Positions 46,615-54,877 of a stretch of DNA of 64,000 nucleotides are shown here, piece by piece. A model generated the notes under the pieces. The model did not search any database. It had not been told where the DNA came from and worked only from the letters and a program-made list of their open reading frames with translations. This DNA comes from Candidatus Flexicrinis proximus. GTDB taxonomy: Bacteria > Chloroflexota > Anaerolineae > Aggregatilineales > Phototrophicaceae. Location of the stretch: assembly GCA_016712885.1 (NCBI GenBank), contig JADJQF010000003.1:620001-684000 (forward strand), written 5' to 3'. The number at the start of each line of letters is the position of its first letter. Positions within the stretch are counted from its first letter, which is position 1. The translations under genes and the position numbers were made by a program.

Positions 46615-46655
46615 TGATATGAGATAGAATGTCTCAAAATACATATTTCATATCA
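46615..46655. promoter_or_regulatory. Candidate TetR operator
   Basis: TGATATGA (46615-46622) and TCATATCA (46648-46655) are perfect inverted arms around the divergent promoter region; ATGAGA/TCTCA arms (46620-46636) lie inside. The first arm's TGATATGAGA also occurs at 39804. Confidence 0.5.
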
Positions 46656-46742
46656 TAATTTGAGAAACTGCTTGGTCAACAAGCAATCGATGCAGGCTAC
46701 AGCGTAATAGACACGTGTCTTAAAACGTGGAGGGAGTAAGTG

Positions 46743-47266
46743 ATGGAAAAACAAGATCGACGGGTAAGGAAAACGCAGCGAGCACTCAGTGATGCGTTGG
46801 TCGAGCTTATTCTGGAGAAGGGCTACGACACTATCACCATCAAGGACATCACCGATCGTGCAGATGTCGCCCACGCGACGTTTTACCGTCACTACGGCGA
46901 CAAAGACGAACTGCTCAGACGAAAATTGGAAGAAATAGTAGGGGAAATTGAAGCGTTGACACGAGAACCCACGCTGAAGAATTCCGAGGGCTATCTCATT
47001 TTCAAACACGCTCAAGAGAACAGCAATCTTTACCGGATATTGTTGGGCGGCCAGGAGCCCTTCAGGTACGTAAATGGCTTAAAGATCGGATGGCGGCAAA
47101 CACACTGCGGACGTGCAAACCGCTCATTGACCAGCCGAACAGCCTTATTCCGCCAGAAGTTGCTGCCAACCAGATTGCGGGTTCACTGCTTCTGCTGATT
47201 GAATGGTGGATAGAGCAGAAGATGCCCTATCCGCCGCATCAGATGGCAAAATTTATGAGCGAATGA
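46743..47266 (+). CDS. TetR-family regulator, one frameshift
   Basis: The ATG at 46743 has GGAGGGA before it. The helix-turn-helix reads RRVRKTQRALSDALVELILE, then TIKDITDRADVAHATFYRHY. After LLGGQEP the frame shifts near 47065 and continues WLKDRMAANTLRTCKPLID, then GSLLLLIEWWIEQKMPYPPH to a stop at 47264-47266. It is a close relative of the regulator at 39825 (same RxTQKxLxxALxEL pattern and WWxE(H/Q) tail). Confidence 0.8.
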
Positions 47267-47320
47267 TTGCTGACGCAACCTTAAAGGCTATTGCTGATTA
47301 GATTTGTGATTTTCTACCGT

Positions 47321-47674
47321 TCAGAAGGTTAGCACCTTATCGGCATCCACTACCCACTGCGCCAGTTGACCCATCGTGCTGATTTCGACACCCTCGACGA
47401 ACTTGAGTTCACGTAAACCTCGCGCATCGGCGCAAGTTCCGCAGACTTTAATCTGCGCGCCCTTGTTGATCATTCCTTTGAGCATACGTTCTAGGTTGTA
47501 ATACCCATCAGGAGTTTTTTGCGCGGGCAACCCGCAGGCGACTGCGTCAGCCATCAGAAATATCCTCAATTCGACCTCTACATGCTCCTTCTGCAAGGTC
47601 ATCCCCAGTCGAAAAGCATTGTAGGCTTTTTCTGACCCATAGGGTGCATCATTGATGATCAATAAAATATTCAT
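47321..47674 (-). CDS. DsrE/F-like sulfur-relay family protein
   Basis: A 117-aa alpha/beta protein. MNILLIINDAPYGSEKAYNA is the usual opening, FLMADAVACGL a central motif and KVCGTCADARGL carries the candidate active cysteines. DsrE-like proteins are small homo-oligomers that carry sulfur or act in redox. AGGAAAAC precedes the ATG at 47674. A likely functional companion of the sulfur-handling genes at 40.5-43.3 kb. From 47675 to 47886 nothing was recognised. Confidence 0.82.
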   Translation of the reverse strand: MNILLIINDAPYGSEKAYNAFRLGMTLQKEHVEVELRIFLMADAVACGLPAQKTPDGYYNLERMLKGMINKGAQIKVCGTCADARGLRELKFVEGVEISTMGQLAQWVVDADKVLTF

Positions 47675-47886
47675 GACTTGTTTTCCTCTGATCATGGATA
47701 ATTCGGATTATGATCTTGTTGCCGCATCATAAACCCGCATGAGATCAATCACCTGTGCAAAATGCCACTCCATAACCGTGCAATAGTGCTTAATCGAGTT
47801 TCAGGGCAGTGTCTTTGCCTTGAACTTGATCATGCTAGAGTTTTCTTCCTCTTGTGTGCTGATGTACGGGTTTTGAATGTTAATCA

Positions 47887-48312
47887 TCAGGAGTCTGCGC
47901 AATGCGCTATGTCTCTTACGTCGGTATGAAGGTTGTCTTCTACTTTCGCGCATTCCTCGATAGTGGAACAGTGACATTGAAGAGTTTGCTCCAACAATGA
48001 CTTCATCGCGCGCAGCTGTTTGATCAATTCGTCAAGCTCAACAATTTTCGTAACAGCCAGTGCTTGCCACCGTTCGGAGGGTGGCGTATCAACAGGGAAG
48101 TCGTGTAGGAGGGTTTGGATTTCTGCAATCGTTAACCCCGCCTGCTGTGCCATTCGGATAACGCTTAACTTTTGAAGGATACCGGTGTCGTAGCGCCGCT
48201 TCGTATTTACTCGGTTTGAAGGTGGAAGCAGCCCGATCCGTTCGTAGTAGCGGATAGTTGAGGTTGCGACACCAGCTCGGCGCGCAATTTCTCCGATACC
48301 TAATAATTGCAT
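47887..48312 (-). CDS. MerR-family metal-responsive activator
   Basis: A 141-aa regulator. The winged helix is GIGEIARRAGVATSTIRYYE, then RIGLLPPSNRVNTKRRYD, followed by the dimer coiled coil. The C-terminus has CHCSTIEECAKVED with several Cys, as in mercury- or redox-sensing members. It is divergent from a Cys-rich membrane protein, and the intervening promoter has the 19-bp spacer that MerR proteins act on. Confidence 0.9.
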   Translation of the reverse strand: MQLLGIGEIARRAGVATSTIRYYERIGLLPPSNRVNTKRRYDTGILQKLSVIRMAQQAGLTIAEIQTLLHDFPVDTPPSERWQALAVTKIVELDELIKQLRAMKSLLEQTLQCHCSTIEECAKVEDNLHTDVRDIAHCADS

Positions 48313-48323
48313 GGTTCAACCCC

Positions 48324-48354
48324 TTGACATGAAGTTCACTTCACATTCTACACT
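48324..48354 (+). promoter_or_regulatory. MerR-type promoter with 19-bp spacer
   Basis: TTGACA (48324-48329), 19-bp spacer, TACACT (48349-48354). The spacer holds the dyad TGAAGT-TC-ACTTCA. Over-long spacers with a central dyad are the hallmark of MerR-activated promoters. Confidence 0.8.
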
Positions 48355-48398
48355 GCAAATCAGCAACCTAAACACTGTTGGTCAAGGAGGTAGCGTAA

Positions 48399-48968
48399 AT
48401 GAGTATCATCGATAAGCAGATCCAAGCAGCCCCACATATCACTGGTGAATCAGCATGTGAGAAGAGTGGTTGCTGCAGTACGACCGAAGAGGGAAACGCG
48501 GTATGTATGGTTGCGCAATCCGTTGAAGCCGAAAGCTGTGGCTGCGATTCAGGTGCTTCATCCTGCGGCTGCAATTCAGCCGCGACACTCGAAATTGATG
48601 CGATACACACGGTAAAGGTATCGTTCCAGCCAAAGAACACCTTGAGCGCACGCATCGCGGAATGCAAAACCATGTGGCTGAAAATCCGAGGCGGAGTGAT
48701 GTTCGTCGTCGCTTGTATTGCCAGCCCGTGCTGTACCCCGTTAATTGTGCCGATAGTTTTAGCAATGCTGGCTGGAACCCCTGCCGCTCTCTGGTTAGGT
48801 CAAAATCTTGGGTGGGTATTTGGTGGTTTGACGCTCCTATCTGTAGTCAGTTTCGTACTCGCCTTTCGCTGGATGGGCACCAATGGCAGGCGTCGCACAG
48901 TTCTATCGGTAATCCAATCGTCGGTTACGAGTACCGCGAAGCGCGAAACGCGTTCCCAATCGCTATAA
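48399..48968 (+). CDS. Cys-rich MerT-like membrane protein
   Basis: A 189-aa protein. The first 60 residues contain many cysteines (CEKSGCCST, ESCGCDSGASSCGCNS), suited to binding a soft metal. Two or three membrane helices follow, with VACIASPCCTPLIVPIVLAM containing a vicinal Cys pair in the first helix, as in mercury transporters. A single domain assignment was not possible. Under the MerR-type promoter and followed by the ERLCCPF protein gene 22 bp later. No mercuric reductase is present in the window. Confidence 0.65.
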   Translation: MSIIDKQIQAAPHITGESACEKSGCCSTTEEGNAVCMVAQSVEAESCGCDSGASSCGCNSAATLEIDAIHTVKVSFQPKNTLSARIAECKTMWLKIRGGVMFVVACIASPCCTPLIVPIVLAMLAGTPAALWLGQNLGWVFGGLTLLSVVSFVLAFRWMGTNGRRRTVLSVIQSSVTSTAKRETRSQSL

Positions 48969-48990
48969 AGCAAGTCAAGGGAGAAAAGCA

Positions 48991-49359
48991 ATGACCGATC
49001 AAAACCAGCTACAAGAAATCGTGTTCGCATGTGACATATCTGCATTGACTCCAGATCAGCGCGAACATCATGGCGTCACATCCAAAGCCCTCTTTGCCGG
49101 AATTCAAGAGGTGCGCGAGACCTCAAATGGCTACGCATTTCGCGTATCTTCCGAGTCGGCTACCCTGACGAAACTTGCGGATTTCATCACCTTTGAGCGG
49201 TTGTGTTGCCCGTTCTTCGCTTTCAACGTTGAAGTTGAACCACAAAGCGGGCCTGTTTGGATTGGGTTATCAGGGGATGAAGGGGTAAAGGCGTTTATCA
49301 TCGCTGAACTTGGCTGGCTTCTGAACGACAACATCGCTGCTGCCGCTGGTTTCAGATAG
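48991..49359 (+). CDS. ERLCCPF-motif small protein, copy 1
   Basis: A 122-aa soluble protein. Core: NGYAFRVSSESATLTKLADF, FERLCCPFFAFNVEVEPQ and VWIGLSGDEGVKAFI. The vicinal Cys pair in ERLCCPF suggests metal or thiol chemistry. A paralogue lies at 50612. Members of this family occur beside MerR genes; no function is established to my knowledge. Its ribosome binding site (GGGAGAA) overlaps the end of the MerT-like gene region. Confidence 0.7.
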   Translation: MTDQNQLQEIVFACDISALTPDQREHHGVTSKALFAGIQEVRETSNGYAFRVSSESATLTKLADFITFERLCCPFFAFNVEVEPQSGPVWIGLSGDEGVKAFIIAELGWLLNDNIAAAAGFR

Positions 49360-49454
49360 ATTTAATGGCAATGGTTCCAGCGGGGAGAATAATTCCTCCC
49401 CGCTGATCAGTGTCGACTCTTCATCGGTGCTAAGCCTTCAACAGGAAAAGGCTA

Positions 49455-49775
49455 GTGATACTGAGATCGTTGGGGTTATTCTTCGTTACCGCATTTGCTG
49501 AGCTGCTAGGTTCATATTTGATGTATTTGTGGCTGCGCCAAGGAAGGTCAGCTTTGCTGGCAATTCCTGCGGTAATCAGCCTACTCGTCTTTGGATGGCT
49601 CCTAACGCTGCATCCGGGTGCTGCTGCCCGCACTTACGCTGCTTACGGCGGTGTTTACGTCTTTTCGGCACTGTTGTGGTTGTGGCTGATCGAACATCAG
49701 CAGCCGACATTACAGGATGTACTTGGCGTAGGCGTCGTGCTTATTGGCGTCGCAATTATCATACTGAACCGATAA
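49455..49775 (+). CDS. YnfA/UPF0060-family small membrane protein
   Basis: A 106-aa protein with four helices, related to small multidrug resistance transporters. Signatures are FVTAFAELLGSYLMYLWLRQ, HPGAAARTYAAYGGVYVFSA and DVLGVGVVLIGVAIIILNR, which match the family end to end. The GTG start at 49455 is preceded by AGGAAAAGG. It probably exports a cationic or organometal compound within the MerR-controlled unit, but this is inferred. Confidence 0.85.
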   Translation: MILRSLGLFFVTAFAELLGSYLMYLWLRQGRSALLAIPAVISLLVFGWLLTLHPGAAARTYAAYGGVYVFSALLWLWLIEHQQPTLQDVLGVGVVLIGVAIIILNR

Positions 49776-49784
49776 GGAGAGACC

Positions 49785-50042
49785 ATGCCTCAACCGTCCA
49801 TCACGATTTACACCCAACCTACCTGTCAAGCCTGTCACCGACTGAAAGCGTATCTGAAGCAGCGGGGAATCGAGTATTACGAACGCAACGTGGTCGAAGA
49901 TGAAACAGCGTTTGCCGAACTTCAACAGCGTGGGATATCTACTACACCGGTGATCGTCATCGGAAACGAAGTCATTGTGGGTTTTGATCAAGCGAAATTA
50001 GAAAAACTGCTCTCTCAGGATACGAGCCTTCAATCACTTTAG
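49785..50042 (+). CDS. Glutaredoxin-like protein (NrdH/Grx type)
   Basis: An 85-aa thioredoxin-fold reductase. The active site is YTQPTCQACHRLKAYL (CxxC at about residues 14-17), with the cis-Pro segment STTPVIVIGNEVIVGFD that binds glutathione. It starts 9 bp after the YnfA-like gene with AAGGAGAG before the ATG. Its end overlaps the convergent MerR gene by nine bases. It may keep the cysteines of the neighbouring metal proteins reduced. Confidence 0.88.
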   Translation: MPQPSITIYTQPTCQACHRLKAYLKQRGIEYYERNVVEDETAFAELQQRGISTTPVIVIGNEVIVGFDQAKLEKLLSQDTSLQSL

Positions 50043-50519
50043 CTGCATCGTCATAAGCTTCACGTTTCGCGTCTCTGAGGCGCTATTGGACTTTGGCACT
50101 TCACAGGACAGCGTAACGGTCATGCCCTTCCCACTCTCATCAAATGCGACAGTTATGCAATCATCCACACCTTTACAATCACGCTGAATTGCCTCGACCA
50201 GCCACGCTTTGGTCGCCTGTGTGCGTTTGATGAGGGCATCCATCTCGGCAATCTTTTCAGCAGCCAATGACTGCCATTCTGTCAGTTTTGTCGAGTCCCT
50301 GTCCATTCCGTTGAACAGAACTTGCAGCTCCCGAATCCCGAACCCTGCTTGTCGAACCAGTTGGATTAAACCCAATCGTTTCAACACATCAGGATCGTAA
50401 CGTCGCTGTCCGTTCAACCGCTTTGGCGAGGGCAACAATCCTTCCCGCTCATAGTAACGGATTGCGGATGTCTGTATTCCAGCGTAGCGGGCAACCTCGC
50501 CAATGGTGAGTTCGTTCAT
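50034..50519 (-). CDS. Second MerR-family regulator
   Basis: A 161-aa MerR protein. TIGEVARYAGIQTSAIRYYE, then REGLLPSPKRLNGQRRYDPD form the DNA-binding domain. The effector end has RDCKGVDDCITVAFDES, a CxxxxxxC pair. About 20 residues longer than the first MerR at 47887. It is divergent from the second ERLCCPF gene, with its own 19-bp-spacer promoter. Confidence 0.88.
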   Translation of the reverse strand: MNELTIGEVARYAGIQTSAIRYYEREGLLPSPKRLNGQRRYDPDVLKRLGLIQLVRQAGFGIRELQVLFNGMDRDSTKLTEWQSLAAEKIAEMDALIKRTQATKAWLVEAIQRDCKGVDDCITVAFDESGKGMTVTLSCEVPKSNSASETRNVKLMTMQLK

Positions 50520-50534
50520 CTTATTTTTGACCCC

Positions 50535-50565
50535 TTGACTTAAAGTGCACTTCAAATTGTAAAGT
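50535..50565 (+). promoter_or_regulatory. MerR-type promoter with 19-bp spacer (second unit)
   Basis: TTGACT (50535-50540), 19-bp spacer, TAAAGT (50560-50565). The spacer contains the perfect palindrome AAGTGCACTT (50543-50552). Confidence 0.75.
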
Positions 50566-50611
50566 GAAATTGAAGTGAAGAATAGCCCTCAAACGTAGGG
50601 AGAAAGTAAAT

Positions 50612-51091
50612 ATGATGCTGTCCGATACACCGGTCACTGCTGATCTTCCGATTGTCTGCAGTCCAAACGCACTAACAGCTGAGCAGATGGAACGATGGAT
50701 GGTCGTGGGAAAGCAAATGTATCAAGCCATACAGGAAATTCGAGAACTACCCAACGGTTACGCCTTTCGTCTGCCAAACGATTCCGCTACGTTGATGATC
50801 ATCGCCGAAGACCTCTCTATGGAGCGGCTTTGCTGCCCATTCTTGCGCTTTACGCTCGAAATTGAGCCAGCCGGAGGACCCTTCTGGTTAAGTTTCACAG
50901 GAGGGGAAGGTAGCAAAGAGTTCTTGCGTTTTTCGTTTGAAGAGGCCAGTGTACTGGATGCTGAGGTTGCGACAGCCGCTGGATTCAATTTGTCCGCGAG
51001 TAAAGAACTCGACTCGATAGAGACCGCGATTGCGTTGACGAACGTGATCAACGAGCGCTACGCCAATGCCGCCGACTCCAAAGAAGACTAG
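50612..51091 (+). CDS. ERLCCPF-motif small protein, copy 2
   Basis: A 159-aa paralogue of the protein at 48991. Shared core: NGYAFRLPNDSATLMIIAED, MERLCCPFLRFTLEIEPAG, FWLSFTGGEGSKEFL. A C-terminal extension of about 35 residues is extra. It has its own MerR regulator. Two copies under two MerR-type promoters suggest separate responses to related metals. Confidence 0.7.
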   Translation: MMLSDTPVTADLPIVCSPNALTAEQMERWMVVGKQMYQAIQEIRELPNGYAFRLPNDSATLMIIAEDLSMERLCCPFLRFTLEIEPAGGPFWLSFTGGEGSKEFLRFSFEEASVLDAEVATAAGFNLSASKELDSIETAIALTNVINERYANAADSKED

Positions 51092-51175
51092 GAGAACACC
51101 GTGATCATAGACTGTCTCGCATCAGCGCCTGTCGGACACCTTGAGGCGCCAGACTAGTAGACACTTTCAGAACCG

Positions 51176-51290
51176 ATGAGCCAGGCACGACGTAAGTTCA
51201 GCGCGGACGTGAAGATCTGGATTGTGCTGAAGGCGCTGCGCGGCGAGACATGTCTCGCCGAGTTGTGCTGCATGAAGCATTCTCGCCTGA
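51176..51290 (+). pseudogene. IS3-type transposase OrfA remnant
   Basis: The first 36 residues (MSQARRKFSADVKIWIVL, then KALRGETCLAELCCMKH) match the start of IS3-family OrfA (helix-turn-helix of Tnp_1), after which the frame runs into unrelated sequence antisense to the Rep gene. A short insertion-sequence scar at the junction between the metal genes and the replication module. Confidence 0.55.
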
Positions 51291-51319
51291 AACCAATCCT
51301 TTTCTCACGCCGCCCCGGC

Positions 51320-52606
51320 CTACCGCTCGACCATATCAACGTGGATTTTCGCCTCATCCCCCAAAAGGCTTCGCGTAACATGCTCGACAAGACACCGCTG
51401 CGTATTGGTAAGCCCCGCATATACTCGCTCGTCCGAAACGCTGACCGTCAGCACATCGCCGACGAGGCTGACCGGCGTGACCATTCTCGGCAGTCGGCCG
51501 AGCTGCGGCATCTGCTGGCAGATCCTTTCCCATGCGGCAATCGCTGGATCGCTTAGGTCTGGTCTTGCGGGCAGATCATCGTTCAGATCGGGCGGCGGCC
51601 AAACCAGGAGCGATTGGTCCGTTTCTTGTTGGATCGACTGCTCGTTCGGAACTGATGCGTCTGACCACGATGCGCCATCCCGACCGGCTGCCCGACCATC
51701 GCGCTTCCAGGCGTGCAGTACGCGCCGGACGTATGCGAGGCTGCGCTTCTCGTAGATCACGGCCTCCTGGATCGCCATGCGGATCTGTTCCGTACTGTGC
51801 TCTGCCGCGAGCTCCCCGATTACCTGTTTGGCCATCGCCGTCAGCGCGCCGATGTTTTCTTGAAAATCGGTAAAAAGCGCTTGAAGTTCGGGATCGATAG
51901 TGGCGGCAGCGGCGGAGGCAGAAGCAGTGCCCTCACCAGCCTCGCATGTGCCCTCGCGCGCGATTCGGTTCTCTTGAGTCTTATTACTCTTCTTCTTGTT
52001 CTTTGAATCTAGTTCGGGTGCAGCGTTTGCACTACCGTGGTGCAAATCCTGCACTACCTGTGGTGCATTTGCTGCACTACCGTGGTGCAAATTCTGCACT
52101 GCCTGCGGCTCATTTCCCGCCCTGACGTGGTGCAAACTTTGCACTACCCCTCCGCTCGCAACACCACGTGGTGCAAAGATTTCACAACCCTCGCCAGAGA
52201 TCGTGTACAGATTGCTGGTCGCGTCGCCCTGCCCGCTTTCCTGCGCACGCTTGGCCAGATACCCGGCTTTGACCAGCGCCTTAACGCCGTTAATCGCCGA
52301 CCTGCGGCTAATGTTGGCGTCTGTTGCGATCGTCTCATAGCTGGGGAATGCGGATGCCGACTCGCGGTTGGCGCGGCGTGCGATCACGACGTAGATGCGA
52401 AACTGGATCGGCGTCAGATGCTCGTCGAGCAGCACGGCGTCGGGGATGCGCGTGAACGGGACATGTGCGGCTTTCGACGCTTCGCTGATCGGCATGGTGC
52501 TGCCAAATCGATTTTGGCGTGAATTCGTAGTAGGAACCGGCAGTCGCGGCATGATCGCGCCAACTGGCGGTGAATAGGCATGGGGCATTACCAGATCGAT
52601 GGACAT
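51320..52606 (-). CDS. Plasmid-type replication initiator with DnaD-like and DnaA-N-like regions
   Basis: About 428 aa. The ATG at 52606 follows GGAGG. Residues about 50-150 hold a winged helix (LTPIQFRIYVVIARRAN, FPSYETIATDANISRRSAIN, then GVKALVKAGYLAKR), as in many plasmid Rep proteins. A tandem-repeat linker (VQSLHHVRAG, VQNLHHGSAA, VQDLHHGSAN) is encoded by DNA iterons. Then a DnaD-like helical part (QIRMAIQEAVIYEKRSLAYV) and a C-terminal segment (AIAAWERICQQMPQLGRLPR, LTVSVSDERVYAGL) like DnaA domain I. Likely recruits host helicase at an origin inside its own gene. Confidence 0.7.
   Translation of the reverse strand: MSIDLVMPHAYSPPVGAIMPRLPVPTTNSRQNRFGSTMPISEASKAAHVPFTRIPDAVLLDEHLTPIQFRIYVVIARRANRESASAFPSYETIATDANISRRSAINGVKALVKAGYLAKRAQESGQGDATSNLYTISGEGCEIFAPRGVASGGVVQSLHHVRAGNEPQAVQNLHHGSAANAPQVVQDLHHGSANAAPELDSKNKKKSNKTQENRIAREGTCEAGEGTASASAAAATIDPELQALFTDFQENIGALTAMAKQVIGELAAEHSTEQIRMAIQEAVIYEKRSLAYVRRVLHAWKRDGRAAGRDGASWSDASVPNEQSIQQETDQSLLVWPPPDLNDDLPARPDLSDPAIAAWERICQQMPQLGRLPRMVTPVSLVGDVLTVSVSDERVYAGLTNTQRCLVEHVTRSLLGDEAKIHVDMVER
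52027..52180. repeat. Iteron-like repeats inside the rep gene, candidate origin
   Basis: GCACTACCGTGGTGCAAA-type units recur: GCAC at 52029, 52051, 52074, 52096 and 52141, about 22.5 bp apart (two helical turns), each followed by GTGGTGCA or close variants; TTTGCAC and GTGCAAA are inverted arms. The array codes for the 15-residue repeat of the Rep linker. Confidence 0.6.
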
Positions 52607-52698
52607 CTCAATCCTCCAGGCAGCAGGCAATGTGGAATAGGGGCCGCACTGTAAAAATGCAGCGCAAATTCGGATGTCAGTTGCAGGGAGGCGGGGAC

Positions 52699-52782
52699 TG
52701 TGCTACATTGTGATTGTCGAGGTCACAACGTAGCACATAGTTCCGCCGCCCATGTGCTTTCCAGCTATGGGCTTTTTATTTT
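52699..52782 (+). ncRNA. Candidate small RNA between rep and parB
   Basis: Inverted arms TGTGCTAC-A-TTGTG (52699-52712) and CACAA-C-GTAGCACA (52724-52737), then GCCCAT (52748-52753) with ATGGGC (52767-52772) followed by TTTTTATTTT, a plus-strand terminator with no plus-strand gene upstream. About 85 nt and two hairpins would fit a small RNA of a replicon; the first arm pair could instead be a protein-binding (partition or operator) site. Confidence 0.35.
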
Positions 52783-52847
52783 CTTGGGTGGTGGTCGCGC
52801 CAGCTTCATATCTTTACTCCAAGAATTGTTTGCACGTGCAAACAATT

Positions 52848-54050
52848 TCAATCCATACCGAGATAGCGTTCGGTCTCCGAGATCAGTTTCTTCATGGCTT
52901 GCAGACGCGCCTTTGCGATACTGGTGTCTCCTTCTTGACGAATTAATGCGCGAGCGAATTCTTGGGGAGTGGTGGATTGGATCGCCTGTGTCACCTTGGC
53001 CATCTTCACTGCAAAGGGGGAAACATCATCGGTATCTTCCACGCGCTGTTCCGAACCATCACCTTCACATAGCTCCTTGACCTGCTTCACACTGAGGTTG
53101 TAATCGATGATTTGCCGAACAATCTCTGCGTGGTATTCAGCAGGCACGCCAACAACATAGCGCAGCTTACCCTCTTCAATGCTGTGACGATCTGCCATCT
53201 CAAGCGCTTCATCAGAAAGACGTAGAATTGACTTCACGATGCTGAACTGGGAGCGCTGCATACCGCCAATCGCGCTAAGAACTGCCTCCGTGTATTCGCG
53301 CTTGCCACGTAAATCGAGGTCAAGCGCCTGACGGTAGAAGTCGTTTCCAACGGCTTCAACGGGAATTTCGTAGCCGTGAACGGTGAGCAGCAAGAGCGCC
53401 GCCTGTCGCGCCATCGCTACCGCTGTTAGCCCAGAGCGTGCCGTGTTCTCTTTTGCCTGACGAAAGACAGAGGAATGGTTTGCAGAGATGACGATGCACG
53501 GGATCATGCCGTCGCCGGTGTAGTTCGGGATGAAGTCTCGCAGCAGCCACGTCGCCCAATAACGGCGCTCACCGGTTTCAATGCGGAACAGCGGCGTCAT
53601 GCCTTGCGAGACATCGACTACCGTCAGCGGATTGACCTGCCCATCATCTCGAATGGTGATCGCCAGATTGACCAGATCGCGCAGAAATGCCTCTTCTGGC
53701 GTGAGAATTCCTGCGGATTCGTCGTCGCGCTCATCATCTGCGTTGGGGAGAAGCTCAAGTAGGTTATTGAACGGTCTATTCCGATGTCGTGCCGCAATCT
53801 GCACGATCTGCACGAGTTCGCGCAGCGCCTGTGTCGGCGTGAGCTGATTCTGATGAAAGCGCAGATGAATGCTTTCTGGCAGCACCCGGCGCGGCTGCAC
53901 TGGATCAGGCCGTACCATCTCCAGCAGAATGCGGTCAACACGGATCACGTTACCATTTAGATTCTGCGGCAGTTCGCCGATCAGATCGCTGGTGACGGAT
54001 GCCAGCAAATCATCCATTCGCTGCGTATCGTGGTTCGGGCGTGCCATCAT
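52848..54050 (-). CDS. parB: ParB-like partition protein
   Basis: A 400-aa DNA-binding protein for replicon segregation. The ParB/Srx-type domain includes DPVQPRRVLPE, DGQVNPLTVVDVSQ and the GERRYWATWLL nucleotide-binding motif. A helix-turn-helix region follows (MQRSQFSIVKSILRLSDEAL) with the YNLSVKQVKELCEG segment. It is longer than chromosomal ParB because of an inserted region (about 75-140). The ATG overlaps the parA stop as ATGA, so the two are a coupled parAB pair. Confidence 0.85.
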   Translation of the reverse strand: MMARPNHDTQRMDDLLASVTSDLIGELPQNLNGNVIRVDRILLEMVRPDPVQPRRVLPESIHLRFHQNQLTPTQALRELVQIVQIAARHRNRPFNNLLELLPNADDERDDESAGILTPEEAFLRDLVNLAITIRDDGQVNPLTVVDVSQGMTPLFRIETGERRYWATWLLRDFIPNYTGDGMIPCIVISANHSSVFRQAKENTARSGLTAVAMARQAALLLLTVHGYEIPVEAVGNDFYRQALDLDLRGKREYTEAVLSAIGGMQRSQFSIVKSILRLSDEALEMADRHSIEEGKLRYVVGVPAEYHAEIVRQIIDYNLSVKQVKELCEGDGSEQRVEDTDDVSPFAVKMAKVTQAIQSTTPQEFARALIRQEGDTSIAKARLQAMKKLISETERYLGMD

Positions 54051-54877
54051 TCGCCGCCCTTTAGGAGATAACGTACCAGCGATGAGACGACCTGCATGTA
54101 CGCTTTGCTGGCAGAGGCAGTGGGATTGTAGGTGAACAAGCTCTGATGGCTGCTGTGAGCGTACGAGACTGCTTCATTCGCTGGGATCACACCAATCAGC
54201 AGTTTACCTAGTACAGGATGCGCTTTTGACCTCTGCCAGCAGGTGGTTATGCCCGCGCATGCGACCATCCATCTTGGTCACGAGCAGTCCGCTCACGCGC
54301 AGCGTCGGGTGCCGCCAGCCTTCACGGATATCGTTTATTTTCTCGATCACGCTGGTCAAACCGACAGTTTCCAGATAGCGCGGCTCGACCGGCACAATTG
54401 CGTCGGTGGCGGCAAGCAATCCCATTTCAGTTAGCAGGCTGAATGAAGGGCGGGTGTCGATGATGATCGCCGCATACTGGTTGGCGATTTTGCTAACTGG
54501 ATCCGCCAGACGGTATGGCGCGCCAGCCATGCCTGTCAGTTCCGCTCCGCGCCTTCGAGCATTGGAGAAGCAGGAAGAATGTGCAGATCGGCGTCCCACC
54601 GACTCTGTGTGATGCAGTTCAGCAGCGTTTGTGGCGCATTGGTGCGGTCCGCCATTAAGACGGTGTACAGGCTATCGTTTGCGCCGTAATCCTTGCGTCC
54701 AGTTGTGACCAGCGAGGCATGGCCCTGCGAGTCGGTGTCGATGATGAGGACGCGCGGGTTGACTGCGTTAGCGCGGCGCAGCAGATGCACCATGCCGAGC
54801 GCAATATTGGTGGCTGAAGTTGACTTCCCCACCCCACCTTTGTGATTGGTGAATACGAAAGAACGAGTCATTACCAT
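54047..54877 (-). CDS. parA: ParA-like partition ATPase, two frameshifts
   Basis: Deviant-Walker ATPase of about 275 aa. First frame: FVFTNHKGGVGKSTSATNI (deviant Walker A) and VLIIDTDSQGHASLV. Second, from about 54590: AAIIIDTRPSFSLLTEMGLL, then VPVEPRYLETVGLTSVIEKI and LLVTKMDGRMRGHN. Third, from about 54225: GKLLIGVIPANEAVSYAH to the end. All ParA landmarks are present and in order, so one-base indels rather than decay are likely. Pairs with parB; ParAB in the acquired region suggests a plasmid-derived or self-segregating element. Confidence 0.82.
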
